Part shown: piece by piece, positions 1 to 9,552 of the stretch
Layout: each line of letters begins with the position of its first letter
Position numbering within the stretch: position 1 is the stretch's first letter
NCBI GenBank assembly: GCA_963747835.1
Contig: CAVVGO010000006.1
Location: 2,020,524 to 2,084,523 of the forward strand
Direction: 5' to 3'
Length of the DNA: 64,000 bases
DNA from: JAJPKK01 sp963747835
GTDB taxonomy: Bacteria; Pseudomonadota; Alphaproteobacteria; Rhizobiales; Xanthobacteraceae
Notes under the pieces: generated by a model
The model's database searches: none
The model's input: the letters and a program-made list of their open reading frames with translations, nothing else
Told to the model about the DNA's origin: nothing
Translations under genes and position numbers: made by a program

Positions 1-830
1 CCGTTCCAGTGCAGCACGCCCTCGAACTTGCTGGCGTAGTCGTAGATCGCTTCGAGATATTTGATCCGGTGCGGCTGGCCGCTGATGTAGGGGTGGATCG
101 CCACCGCCATGAACTTGGCGCGGTGCTCGCCCTCGGCGTAGAGCCGGTCGAACGCATCGATGGTGCGCTTGAGCAGATAGTCGCTCTCGTGGTGCTGCAC
201 GATCATCATGGTGATGTCGTTGAGCTCGACCGTGTAGGGCAGCGTGACCAGCGGTCCCTTGGCGGTGCGGATGATGCCGGGTTCGTCGTCGTGGACCCAG
301 TCGCCGATATACTTCACGCCGGCTTCGGCGAGCAGCTCGGGCGTCTCGTAGGTCTCGGTCAGTCCGGGGCCGAGCCAGCCGATCGGCCGCTTGCCGGTGA
401 AGCGCTGGATGATGTCCATCGAGCGATGGATCATCTCCTTCTGGTTCTCGTGCTTGTGCATCGGCATTTGGTCATAGGCGTGACCCATGAATTCCCATCC
501 CTCGTGCTTCGCCTCCTCGGCGACGCGGGTATAGTCCTCGCAGACGCGCGCATTGAGGGCGAGCGTCGGCCGGATGCCGTGCTTCTTGAACAGGTCGAAG
601 AAGCGCCACACGCCGACCCGCATCCCGTATTCGTGCCAGCTCCACTGCGGCACGTCGGGCAAGAGCGGCACGCCGGTTGGTGCCGGCAGCACTTGGCGCG
701 GCATCGGCCTGCCGATGTCCCATACTTCGAGGTTGACGATCGGCCATAGCACGAGCCGGGCGCGGCCCGGCAACCTAAGCGGCGGCCTGTCCACGATGGC
801 CGAATAAGCCTCGCGTTCGCGCGGAATCAT
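1..830 (-). CDS. Polysaccharide deacetylase family protein (3' end cut by window edge)
   Basis: I translated the minus strand from an ATG at 830 (start MIPREREAYSA). It stays open for 276 codons to the window edge, so the C-terminus is missing. The N-terminal part carries LVLWPIVNLEVW, then DVPQWSWHEYGMRVGVWRFF and KKHGIRPTLALN, which is the layout of the PuuE-like branch of the NodB/CE4 deacetylase fold. Later WLGPGLTETYETPELLAEAG and HPYISGQPHR also fit. Family members are allantoinase-like or act on N-acetylated or amide substrates; nothing here tells which. No signal peptide is visible, so it is probably cytoplasmic. The gene is divergent from ptsN. The family is fairly sure, the substrate unknown. 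Confidence 0.82.
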   Translation of the reverse strand, partial: MIPREREAYSAIVDRPPLRLPGRARLVLWPIVNLEVWDIGRPMPRQVLPAPTGVPLLPDVPQWSWHEYGMRVGVWRFFDLFKKHGIRPTLALNARVCEDYTRVAEEAKHEGWEFMGHAYDQMPMHKHENQKEMIHRSMDIIQRFTGKRPIGWLGPGLTETYETPELLAEAGVKYIGDWVHDDEPGIIRTAKGPLVTLPYTVELNDITMMIVQHHESDYLLKRTIDAFDRLYAEGEHRAKFMAVAIHPYISGQPHRIKYLEAIYDYASKFEGVLHWN

Positions 831-1209
831 TGGGGCCGCTTTCGGCGGCGCTATTTGCCTCTTAAGTGGTATCGCCGTTTTTCGGGGTTTTGGTTTCGGC
901 GTCCGCATGAGAACCTCTGACAAGGGCCGGCGCGATAGCGTTCGCGAGGGGCGCGGGGAAATTAGCGTGTTGGGCGAACGGTATCCACGGAATACGGTCG
1001 GCTTGATGGAGCAGCGGATTCACGGCCGCCGCCCGGCATCAAACGGTCTTGAGACCGTGATATCAGAGCGCCGGCGCGACGTTGCGCACGGTCGCTGTGG
1101 CCACCACACACAGAGACAATCCGCCTATTGACGGGCTTTGGGGCCGTCCCTAAGGTCCGCGCCCCAATGCGCCCGGTTTCTCCGGGGGCGCCGGTTTCGG
1201 ACGAACTTC
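831..1209. other. Divergent intergenic region (deacetylase / ptsN)
   Basis: No convincing gene lies here. It must hold the promoters of two divergent genes. The one structure I noticed is an imperfect palindrome at 1043-1058 (ACGGTCT, two-base centre, AGACCGT), which could be an operator or chance. Confidence 0.4.
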
Positions 1210-1668
1210 ATGGCGCTTACCGACCTTGTGGTGCCGCAGGCGGTCGTTCCCGCGCTCCGGGTCAACAGCAAGAAGCAAGCGTTGCAGGAATTGGCCACCC
1301 GCGCCGCCGCCATGTCCGGACGCAGCGAGCGCGAAGTATTCGACGTGCTGATGCAGCGCGAGCGATTGGGCTCGACCGGGATCGGCAGCGGTATTGCCAT
1401 CCCGCACGGCAAACTCGCCAAGCTCGACCGGCTGTTTGGCGTGTTCGCGCGGCTGGAGCGGCCGGTGGACTTCGAGGCGCTGGACGGCCAGCCCGTCGAC
1501 CTGTTGTTCCTGCTGCTGGCACCGGAAGCTGCCGGGGCCGATCACCTCAAGGCCCTGGCGCGGGTCGCGCGGCTGTTGCGCGACCCTGAGGTCGCGCGCA
1601 AGCTTCGCGAGTCCCGTGACGCAGAAGCGCTTTATGCGGTGCTGACGACGTCGCCGGGCGACAAATAG
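1210..1668 (+). CDS. ptsN: PTS IIA-like nitrogen regulatory protein
   Basis: 152 aa EIIA(Ntr) protein of the nitrogen-related phosphotransferase system, which takes phosphate from NPr/PtsH and regulates potassium, nitrogen and envelope functions by protein contact. The PTS_EIIA type-2 domain fills the protein. The phosphorylated histidine is His66 in GIGSGIAIPHGKL, and the ending LLRDPEVARKLRESRD is typical. The start chosen is ATG 1210 (MALTDLVVPQ), which matches the usual N-terminus; an upstream in-frame ATG at 1138 would add 24 unlikely residues. In many relatives ptsN follows rpoN and hpf; here neither precedes it, so the gene appears to be transcribed alone. Confidence 0.93.
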   Translation: MALTDLVVPQAVVPALRVNSKKQALQELATRAAAMSGRSEREVFDVLMQRERLGSTGIGSGIAIPHGKLAKLDRLFGVFARLERPVDFEALDGQPVDLLFLLLAPEAAGADHLKALARVARLLRDPEVARKLRESRDAEALYAVLTTSPGDK

Positions 1669-1711
1669 GCGTTTGTATTTATTTCATACGATGTGAAGTG
1701 CCAGGGGCCCG

Positions 1712-1751
1712 CGCATGACCCCGAAAAGCCGCCGACTTTTCGGTGTAGATC
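1712..1751. repeat. RIME-like intergenic palindrome
   Basis: Between the convergent ends of ptsN and the DUF1150 gene lies a hairpin with stems CCGAAAAG (1721-1728) and CTTTTCGG (1736-1743) and a 7-base loop, flanked by CATGA and GATCA-like ends. It resembles the abundant GAAAA…TTTTC palindromes (RIME-type) of Rhizobiales. It may also serve as a bidirectional terminator, although no T-run follows. Confidence 0.5.
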
Positions 1752-1824
1752 ACGGGCGGAGGCAACCCGCACAGTCCTGAAAACGCGAAGATCTTTCGGA
1801 AGAGCTATGCTCGTATCCGGAAGA

Positions 1825-2085
1825 TCAGTGGACGCTTACGGTCTGCAGCTCGTTGCTCCAGGCGTTGGCAATCGCGGCTTCACGCGAATCCGTGACCATG
1901 ATCGGCGTTCCATCCGCGGCCAGCAGCGCGAACAGCTGAAGTCCCGGCGCGATTTCGGGCGCTTGCGGAAACATTGCCGGCACGTCCTCGGACCGGATCG
2001 TCCTGATATAGGCGATCTGCCCGTCGCCCAGGTGAGCCAGTGCTTCCGCGGAGATGTTAGGCTGCACAACCATTTCTTTGTTCAT
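1825..2085 (-). CDS. DUF1150 family protein
   Basis: 86 aa small alphaproteobacterial protein. ISAEALAHLGDGQIAYIRTI, RSEDVPAMFPQAPEIAPGL and DSREAAIANAWSNEL are the hallmark blocks of DUF1150, a family of unknown function almost always encoded next to a small heat-shock gene, as here. The start chosen is ATG 2085 with GAGGAGTTGAGG upstream. An alternative ATG at 2145 overlaps the hsp20 stop codon (ATGAATAA) and would add 20 residues. It is probably co-transcribed with hsp20 and so heat-induced; that is inference from the layout. Confidence 0.88.
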   Translation of the reverse strand: MNKEMVVQPNISAEALAHLGDGQIAYIRTIRSEDVPAMFPQAPEIAPGLQLFALLAADGTPIMVTDSREAAIANAWSNELQTVSVH

Positions 2086-2137
2086 GTTCCTCAACTCCTC
2101 GACAATGCCAACGTGGTCGAGTCCTGCGCGGTTCCCA

Positions 2138-2572
2138 TTATTCATGATCACTGATTGCGATCGTCTTAACCACGCGCTCCGGTTCAGGGCGCGCGAGGTC
2201 AATAGACAGCAACCCGTTCTTCAAGTCGGCTCCCAGTACCTCCATCCCATCGGCCAGCACGAAGGTTCGCTGGAACTGACGGGCCGCGATGCCGCGGTGG
2301 AGATAGTGCCTGGTCTGCTCGTCGGTCTGCCGGCCGCGGATCACGAGCTGGCTTTCCTCGACAGTCACGTCGAGTTCGTCGCGGGTGAACCCCGCAACCG
2401 CCAGGGTGATTCGCAACCGTTCCGGCCGGCCATTGTCCCGCGGCACCCGCTCGATGTTGTAGGGCGGATATCCGTCGGCGGCCTTGGAGACTCGATCGAG
2501 CGCACGCTCGATTTCGTCGAAGCCGAGCAAAAACGGGCTCGAGAGCGAAGGGAACTCGCGGCATGATCTCAA
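2138..2572 (-). CDS. Hsp20/alpha-crystallin small heat shock protein (N-terminus probably frameshifted)
   Basis: 144 aa ATP-independent holdase. The alpha-crystallin domain runs from about residue 38 (YPPYNIER) to 140, with GFTRDELDVTVEESQLVIRG. The reading frame only starts at a TTG (2572) two bases after AGGA, too close for a good ribosome site. The ATG at 2564 is well spaced from that AGGA but is in another frame (MPRVP…). Removing one T near 2548-2549 would give MPRVPSLSSPFLLGFDEIER, the usual start of this family. I therefore infer a one-base insertion, real or a sequence error. The gene is followed by the DUF1150 gene and preceded by a ROSE-like hairpin. Confidence 0.85.
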   Translation of the reverse strand: MRSCREFPSLSSPFLLGFDEIERALDRVSKAADGYPPYNIERVPRDNGRPERLRITLAVAGFTRDELDVTVEESQLVIRGRQTDEQTRHYLHRGIAARQFQRTFVLADGMEVLGADLKNGLLSIDLARPEPERVVKTIAISDHE

Positions 2573-2690
2573 AGTCCTACGATAGCGACTTTGTGGGGCC
2601 CTTACGGCACCCCGGCCCGCCGGAGATCCTTACATCGGACTTCCCCCGCCGGGCCTGCACCCAATATGGGCAACCGAGGTTAACCGTTCA
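2570..2690 (-). promoter_or_regulatory. ROSE-like RNA thermometer in the hsp20 leader
   Basis: On the minus strand the bases just before hsp20 form a hairpin at 2593-2570: CAAAGTC, an unpaired G, CTA, loop TCG, then TAG and GACTTTG. The sequence TCGCT on the left arm pairs with AGGA on the right arm around the single bulged G. This matches the ROSE consensus U(U/C)GCU facing the Shine-Dalgarno site. Further GC-rich hairpin material lies upstream to about 2690. ROSE elements keep rhizobial small heat-shock genes off at low temperature. Confidence 0.6.
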
Positions 2691-2749
2691 AGAAGGCCTT
2701 CGGGCGATCAAATCCGCGTTCATACTGAGGCGGCGCGTGCCCGTCAGCC

Positions 2750-3526
2750 TTAGCGCACCAGGTGCTTGACTTCGCTCAGCAGGAAATTGCCCACCCGTTT
2801 GCCACGATTGCGCAGAATCCTGAGCGGTCCGGCGTCGACGAAGTAGGTCAGCAGAATGCTGTCGCGCGTCACGACACCGGTGTCGACCGGGTCGGCGGAA
2901 TGCCAAGTGTCATCGCCGACCGCGAACGCGTAGCCGCTGTTCGGCGCGAACCTCATTTGGGTCGTCTTGGCGAGCGATCCATCTCGTAAACGTTCGTGGA
3001 AGATGGTGCCGAGATGCGCCGCGGACGCGTCGTGGGGCAGATAGAACTGGACTGTTATCGCCTTCCACCGAGTGTCGGTGTGCGGTGCGATCCGATAACC
3101 GGGAGCGTCTCGCGTAAGCGCCGGGATCGGATACATTCCGACGCTTGCGAACGTCGGCCCGAAACGCCCCTCCAGGCCAGGCGCGAGACGCCTGACAAAT
3201 GCGGCCCGCACCTGCTCGGAGCACAACGCTCGTCCGATCACGCCCCAGACGCAGTGCTTTTCGCCGGTGAGATGGCGGATATGCTCCGGGAACAAATCGA
3301 TCTTCAGCCGCGTCGGCGTGCCGTCTTCGCGAATATTTTCATTGTATCGACCGGACAGCGGGCGGTAGTCGGCCGCCGCCGGCATCGCGGCTATCAGTTC
3401 TGTATAGATGTCGTCCGGGAACACGCGGCCGAACTCAAGATGAAAAAACGGCCTTTCGACCGCCCGCCCGGCATCGATGTTGGCGACAATCGCTTCGACC
3501 AGAATGCTTACTTTCTGATGCTCCAC
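2750..3526 (-). CDS. 2-oxoglutarate/Fe(II)-dependent oxygenase family protein
   Basis: 258 aa. The iron triad is visible: His149 and Asp151 in IAPHTDTRWK, His209 in DDTWHSAD. Arg221 in TRDSILLTYF fits the 2-oxoglutarate-binding arginine. The core jelly-roll strands lie between about 125 and 230. No signal peptide or transmembrane segment is seen. Such enzymes hydroxylate proteins or small molecules; I cannot name the substrate. The start is a GTG at 3526 with only a weak ribosome site. The gene stands alone between hsp20 and a tRNA gene, so context gives no further clue. Confidence 0.78.
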   Translation of the reverse strand: MEHQKVSILVEAIVANIDAGRAVERPFFHLEFGRVFPDDIYTELIAAMPAAADYRPLSGRYNENIREDGTPTRLKIDLFPEHIRHLTGEKHCVWGVIGRALCSEQVRAAFVRRLAPGLEGRFGPTFASVGMYPIPALTRDAPGYRIAPHTDTRWKAITVQFYLPHDASAAHLGTIFHERLRDGSLAKTTQMRFAPNSGYAFAVGDDTWHSADPVDTGVVTRDSILLTYFVDAGPLRILRNRGKRVGNFLLSEVKHLVR

Positions 3527-3677
3527 TCGGCACCTGTCCGCCCGCCGACACGCTTCAATGCGTCAGGTCCATTCTGCGGATCACGACCGTCCTGTCGAGC
3601 CCAGGGCGCGCTCTTACCGGCGCCGTCGGGTGTGACGCTTCCGCGCCAGCTCATTAGGAATTGAATGCCTTGGAAGT

Positions 3678-3753
<76 letters not shown>

Positions 3754-3907
3754 ATTTGCGCGGTGTCGGGAAGCCGCGCTGGTCGTTTCGGGCGGCAGCA
3801 CCGGTTGTCGGCGTGCCGCTGATCTGCGCCCGTAAAATCACATATCGGAGCAGACCTCAAGTGTCCTGCTTTGCGCTGCGCCTCATCGCGCTAGCCGCGC
3901 GCAACGC

Positions 3908-4309
3908 TCAGGTCTCCTCCTCGGGCTCGATGTCGCCCCCAATGATCTCGGTGACGTCGGTGTCCTCCTCCTCGGTCTCCTCGATGAAGGCAGCATCGTC
4001 GAGGGCTTCGTCATCGATCTCGACTTCGTCCTCGCCCTCGGGCGCGTCGCCGGCGGCCTTCTTCTTTCCCTGCGCCTCGGCGTCGGCTTCCTCCAGCGAG
4101 ACGAACTCGGCCTCCTGGGTCTCCGGCACGACGGCTTCGACTTCCCGCACCGGAGCCCGCGCGGCCTCCGGTCGTCCCCGCGTCGCCACCACCACGGGCT
4201 CAAAAACCGTGCCGCATTTCGGACAGGAAATGGGGGCGTGATTGAGGTCATAAAACTTCGCGCCACAATGGGCACACAGACGCTTCGTACCGAGCTCAGG
4301 CTTTGCCAC
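3908..4309 (-). CDS. TIGR02300 family protein (FYDLN acid domain)
   Basis: 133 aa. The N-terminus is a small zinc ribbon with Cys12, Cys15, Cys29 and Cys32 (LCAHCGAKFYDLNHAP and CPKCGTVFEP), containing the FYDLN motif that names the family. From about residue 60 onward it is a highly acidic, probably disordered tail rich in Glu and Asp. The family is almost confined to alphaproteobacteria and lies divergent from aroA, as here. The function is unknown; a nucleic-acid or protein adaptor role is only a guess from the architecture. Confidence 0.9.
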   Translation of the reverse strand: MAKPELGTKRLCAHCGAKFYDLNHAPISCPKCGTVFEPVVVATRGRPEAARAPVREVEAVVPETQEAEFVSLEEADAEAQGKKKAAGDAPEGEDEVEIDDEALDDAAFIEETEEEDTDVTEIIGGDIEPEEET

Positions 4310-4496
4310 GGCTTCGCAATCCTCGATGGTGGTTGAAAGCGGCTCTCCCCTTGGCGTTTCGCGGCGCCGCTGTCAATAGACCTTTGCAGCCGTCAAAGCC
4401 TTTGTGTCCGGATGTAACCGATCGCAGCCGCGGCGTGACCGTCGGTTTTCTCCGTGCTACCACCCGCGCTCGATCGAACCGCAAACGGATATCCAG

Positions 4497-5834
4497 GTGA
4501 ATTCGTCCTCGCCCGCCTCACCCTTGACTGCCCGAAGCGGCGGCGCGCTCAAGGGCAGCGTCCGGGTCCCGGGGGATAAGTCGATTTCACACCGGGCCCT
4601 GATTCTCGGCGCGCTCGCGGTCGGCGGTACCCGGATTACCGGCCTGTTGGAAGGCGAGGACGTGCTCAACACCGCCCAGGCCATGCGGGCCCTTGGCGCC
4701 CGCGTCGAGCGGACTGGCGTGGGTACCTGGCGGGTCGACGGCGTCGGCGTCGCGGGCTTTGGCGAGCCATCGGCGGCTCTTGATTTCGGCAATTCCGGAA
4801 CCGGCTGCCGCCTGGTGATGGGGGCCGTCGCCGGGTGTCCCATCACGGCGACCTTCGATGGCGACGCCTCGCTGCGCAAGCGGCCGATGCGGCGCATCCT
4901 CGATCCGGTCGCCATGATGGGCGCGCAGGTAATGGCCGCGGCGGAAGGCGGCCGGTTGCCGATTACGCTCGCCGGCGCTCGCGACCCTATACCGATCGTT
5001 TACCGTACCCCGGTGCCGTCGGCCCAGATCAAGTCGGCGGTGCTGTTGGCCGGGCTGGCCGCCCCCGGAACCACGACCGTCATCGAAACCGAGGCGAGCC
5101 GCGATCACACCGAATTGATGCTTTTGCATTTCGGCGCCGCGGTGGTGTCCGAGCCCGAAGGCGCCCATGGACGCAGGATCTCGCTGACCGGCCAGCCCGA
5201 GCTCGTTCCGGCGGCGGTGGCGGTCCCGGCCGATCCCTCATCTGCCGCCTTCCCGATGGTGGCAGCGTTGATCGTGCCCGGCTCCGATGTGTTCCTGCCC
5301 GACGTAATGACCAATCCGTTGCGCACCGGCCTGATCGCGACCCTGCGTGAAATGGGCGCCGCAATCGACCAGGAGGAACTGCGCCGCGGTGGCGGCGAGG
5401 CGATGGCGGGCTTCCGGGTGCGGTATTCCGCGCTGCGGGGCGTCGAGGTGCCGCCCGAGCGCGCGCCGGCCATGATCGACGAATATCCGATCCTCGCGGT
5501 CGCGGCCGCCTGCGCGGAAGGCACCACGGTGATGCGCGGATTGAAGGAACTGCGGGTGAAAGAATCCGACCGCCTTGCCGCGACCGCCGACATGTTGCGC
5601 GTCAACGGAATCGCGGCCGAGATTTCCGGCGACGACCTCGCGGTGCACGGCGCCGGCCGGCCGCGCGGCGGTGGTCTCGTCGCCACCCATATGGATCATC
5701 GCATCGCCATGGCGGCCCTGGTCCTCGGCCTTGCGGCCGACCAGCCCGTGACGGTCGACGACGCCGGCTTCATCGCCACGAGTTTCCCGGGCTTCGCCGA
5801 CCTGATGCGAGGGCTCGGGGGCGACCTCGCATGA
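4497..5834 (+). CDS. aroA: 3-phosphoshikimate 1-carboxyvinyltransferase (EPSP synthase)
   Basis: 445 aa enzyme joining shikimate-3-phosphate and phosphoenolpyruvate, step six of the shikimate pathway. PGDKSISHRALIL, SAQIKSAVLLAGL, RDHTELML, DEYPILAVAAA and LRVKESDRL mark both lobes of the inside-out barrel. The sequence resembles the Agrobacterium CP4 (class II) type, but the phosphoenolpyruvate-site segment reads FGNSGTGCRL, with Gly where CP4 has Ala, and NPLRTG where class II has N-x-T-R. The start chosen is GTG 4497 (VNSSSPASPL), since the region upstream is not conserved-looking. It overlaps cmk by four bases, so the two are translationally coupled. Confidence 0.96.
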   Translation: MNSSSPASPLTARSGGALKGSVRVPGDKSISHRALILGALAVGGTRITGLLEGEDVLNTAQAMRALGARVERTGVGTWRVDGVGVAGFGEPSAALDFGNSGTGCRLVMGAVAGCPITATFDGDASLRKRPMRRILDPVAMMGAQVMAAAEGGRLPITLAGARDPIPIVYRTPVPSAQIKSAVLLAGLAAPGTTTVIETEASRDHTELMLLHFGAAVVSEPEGAHGRRISLTGQPELVPAAVAVPADPSSAAFPMVAALIVPGSDVFLPDVMTNPLRTGLIATLREMGAAIDQEELRRGGGEAMAGFRVRYSALRGVEVPPERAPAMIDEYPILAVAAACAEGTTVMRGLKELRVKESDRLAATADMLRVNGIAAEISGDDLAVHGAGRPRGGGLVATHMDHRIAMAALVLGLAADQPVTVDDAGFIATSFPGFADLMRGLGGDLA

Positions 5835-6478
5835 TCATCGCGATCGACGGGCCGGCAGCCTCCGGCAAGGGCACGCTCGGCAAGCGGCTCGCGGCGCATT
5901 ATGGCTTGCGGCACCTCGACACCGGTCTGCTGTACCGGGCCGTCGCCAAAGCGGTGCTCGACGATGGCTACAAACTCGACGATCCGGGGCACGCCGCCGC
6001 GGCGGCCAGCACGCTCGACCTGGCGCGCTTCGACGAGGCGGTGCTTAAGAGCCATGCTGCCGGCGAGGCCGCCTCGGTGGTATCGGCAATCCCGCAGGTG
6101 CGCGCCGCGCTGGTGCGGCTGCAGCAGGATTTTGCCGCGGTGCCGCCGGGCGCCGTCCTGGACGGCCGCGACATCGGGACGGTGATTTGTCCCGGCGCCG
6201 ATGCCAAGATCTTCGTCACCGCCTCGCCGGAAGTGCGGGCGCGGCGCCGGGTGCTCGAAATGCGCCGCCGGGGCGAGACGGTCGATGAGGCCGAAATCCT
6301 CGCCGACATCCGCCGCCGCGACGAGCGCGACAGTGCGCGGGCGGTAGCGCCGCTCAAGCCGGCGCCCGATGCGCATCTCCTCGACACCTCGGATCTCGAT
6401 ATCGAAGCGGCGTTTCGGGCCGCCGTGACCATCGTGGAAGCATCGCGGCGCAGCGCAAGTCCGGCCGCGCTCCGCTGA
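5831..6478 (+). CDS. cmk: Cytidylate kinase
   Basis: 215 aa nucleoside monophosphate kinase that phosphorylates CMP and dCMP with ATP. It opens with the P-loop IAIDGPAASGKGTLGKRLA, followed by HLDTGLLYRAVA (CMP site), LDGRDIGTVICPGADAKIF and the lid arginines in RRRDERDSARAVAPL. Length is normal. The ATG overlaps the aroA stop (ATGA). The usual alphaproteobacterial order aroA–cmk–rpsA is kept, apart from one permease gene inserted before rpsA. Confidence 0.96.
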   Translation: MIIAIDGPAASGKGTLGKRLAAHYGLRHLDTGLLYRAVAKAVLDDGYKLDDPGHAAAAASTLDLARFDEAVLKSHAAGEAASVVSAIPQVRAALVRLQQDFAAVPPGAVLDGRDIGTVICPGADAKIFVTASPEVRARRRVLEMRRRGETVDEAEILADIRRRDERDSARAVAPLKPAPDAHLLDTSDLDIEAAFRAAVTIVEASRRSASPAALR

Positions 6479-6516
6479 CAAATGTCCTCGCGTCCTCGCT
6501 AACCCAAAGTCCGGCC

Positions 6517-7278
6517 ATGGATTCTTTTGCAACCCCCGACGGCGGCCTCATCCTGTTCCTCGGACTTTCGTTCGCGTCCTTCGCGACCGCCTTTATCGGC
6601 GTGTTCACCGGAACCGCGGGCGGGCTGATCCTGCTGGCCATCATGGCGGTCGTGATGCCGACCGCCGCCGTCATCCCGGTTCACACCGTGGTGCAGCTTG
6701 GCGCGGGCGTCACACGCACCATGATCATGTGGCGCTATGTGATGCGTTCGACCTTGCCGCCCTTCATTGTCGGCGCGGCGCTGGGTGCCATCGCGGGCGT
6801 CAAAGTCTTCGTTGCGCTGCCGATGTCTCTGTTGCTGGGCATTCTAGGGGGGTTCATCCTCGTGGTGACGTGGCTGCCGAAGCTCGGGAAAATCGGCGCT
6901 GAGCGCGGCCGGTTTGCCATGTTGGGATTCGTGGCGACATTCGCCGGCATTTTCGTCAGCGCGACCGGTACCATCGTGGCGCCCTTCGTGGCCAGTGCGG
7001 CGCCCGACCGCCGCAACCACGCGGCGACGCTCGGCGCCCTGATGATGTTCGTCCACATTGCCAAGATCGCGGCGTTCGGGTTCATCGGCTTCGCCATGCG
7101 CGACTACGTAGCCCTGGCGGCGGCGATGATCGTGGCCGGAGCGGCCGGCAATTGGCTGGGCGAGGAAGCGCTGAACCGCATCAGCGAGCAACGGTTCCGC
7201 CTGATGCTTCAACTTTTCCTGACGGTGCTGGGGTTGCAACTGTTGTGGAAAGCGGCGAGCAGCGCGGGCTGGTTTTGA
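6517..7278 (+). CDS. Sulfite exporter TauE/SafE family membrane protein
   Basis: 253 aa, about eight hydrophobic segments. The N-terminal half has FIGVFTGTAGGLILLAIM and VVQLGAGVTRTMIMWR; the repeat-like second half has FAGIFVSATGTIVAPFVA. This two-repeat layout with Gly-rich turns is typical of TauE/SafE permeases, inner-membrane carriers linked to export of sulfite, sulfoacetate or other anions. The substrate cannot be told. It lies 38 bases after cmk in the same direction and splits the common cmk–rpsA neighbourhood, so it may ride on the aroA–cmk transcript. Confidence 0.83.
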   Translation: MDSFATPDGGLILFLGLSFASFATAFIGVFTGTAGGLILLAIMAVVMPTAAVIPVHTVVQLGAGVTRTMIMWRYVMRSTLPPFIVGAALGAIAGVKVFVALPMSLLLGILGGFILVVTWLPKLGKIGAERGRFAMLGFVATFAGIFVSATGTIVAPFVASAAPDRRNHAATLGALMMFVHIAKIAAFGFIGFAMRDYVALAAAMIVAGAAGNWLGEEALNRISEQRFRLMLQLFLTVLGLQLLWKAASSAGWF

Positions 7279-7681
7279 TGCGCTGCAACCGCCAGGGTGC
7301 CCTCAAGTCGGCGGCTGCACCGGTCCGGCAAAGCGTCGCTGCGGACTACAATTTCAGTCAATTTGAACGATCTTCCGGTGTCCGCATCCCTTGCGGGTTT
7401 TCGGAGCATCCGCTATATCCCCCGCAGTTCGGGTCGCCGCTATAGGTCGAAGCCGCCCGAGCGGGCCGAGGGCATGATCAACATCGCCTTTGTGTTTGGA
7501 GGAACGCCCGCTCGCACGCTTCGTCGCGACGCCCGACGGAAAGTCATCGTACCCATCGCTCGTTTCGCGCCGGCCTGTTGAAGTGATTCAGCAGTCGCTG
7601 GAGGTCTTGCGGGGCCTCCGGCATCGAGCGTTTGGTGCGCCCTTAAATCAAACCGCCGGCGTCTACCGCGCAGGAGAATTC
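7279..7681 (+). other. rpsA leader / promoter region
   Basis: 403 bases without a convincing gene. They should hold the rpsA promoter. A small hairpin GGAGGTC–TTGCGG–GGCCTCC (7600-7619) sits about 60 bases before the rpsA start. S1 genes are often self-regulated through leader structures, but linking this hairpin to that is inference. Confidence 0.35.
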
Positions 7682-9388
<1,707 letters not shown>

Positions 9389-9424
9389 CCCGCGCGTCGC
9401 ATCTCGCAATTCGTCAACAACACC

Positions 9425-9454
9425 GGCCCCGGGGCGCGTCCCCCGGGGCCTTTT
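9425..9454 (+). terminator. Rho-independent terminator after rpsA
   Basis: Perfect 10-bp stem GGCCCCGGGG / CCCCGGGGCC with loop CGCGTC at 9425-9450, followed by TTTTGGTTTT. It lies 36 bases after the rpsA stop. Confidence 0.9.
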
Positions 9455-9552
9455 GGTTTTGTTTGCCACAATTGCGGCCGGTTCCGGGTCGCCATTGACC
9501 CCGACCGGCCGGGGTTGCACCCTGTGGCAAATCGATGTCTTGGAGATACACT

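Noticed and set aside
9..749. Plus-strand 246-codon frame at the window start
   Set aside because: It lies opposite the deacetylase gene, which has clear family motifs; the plus frame has none.
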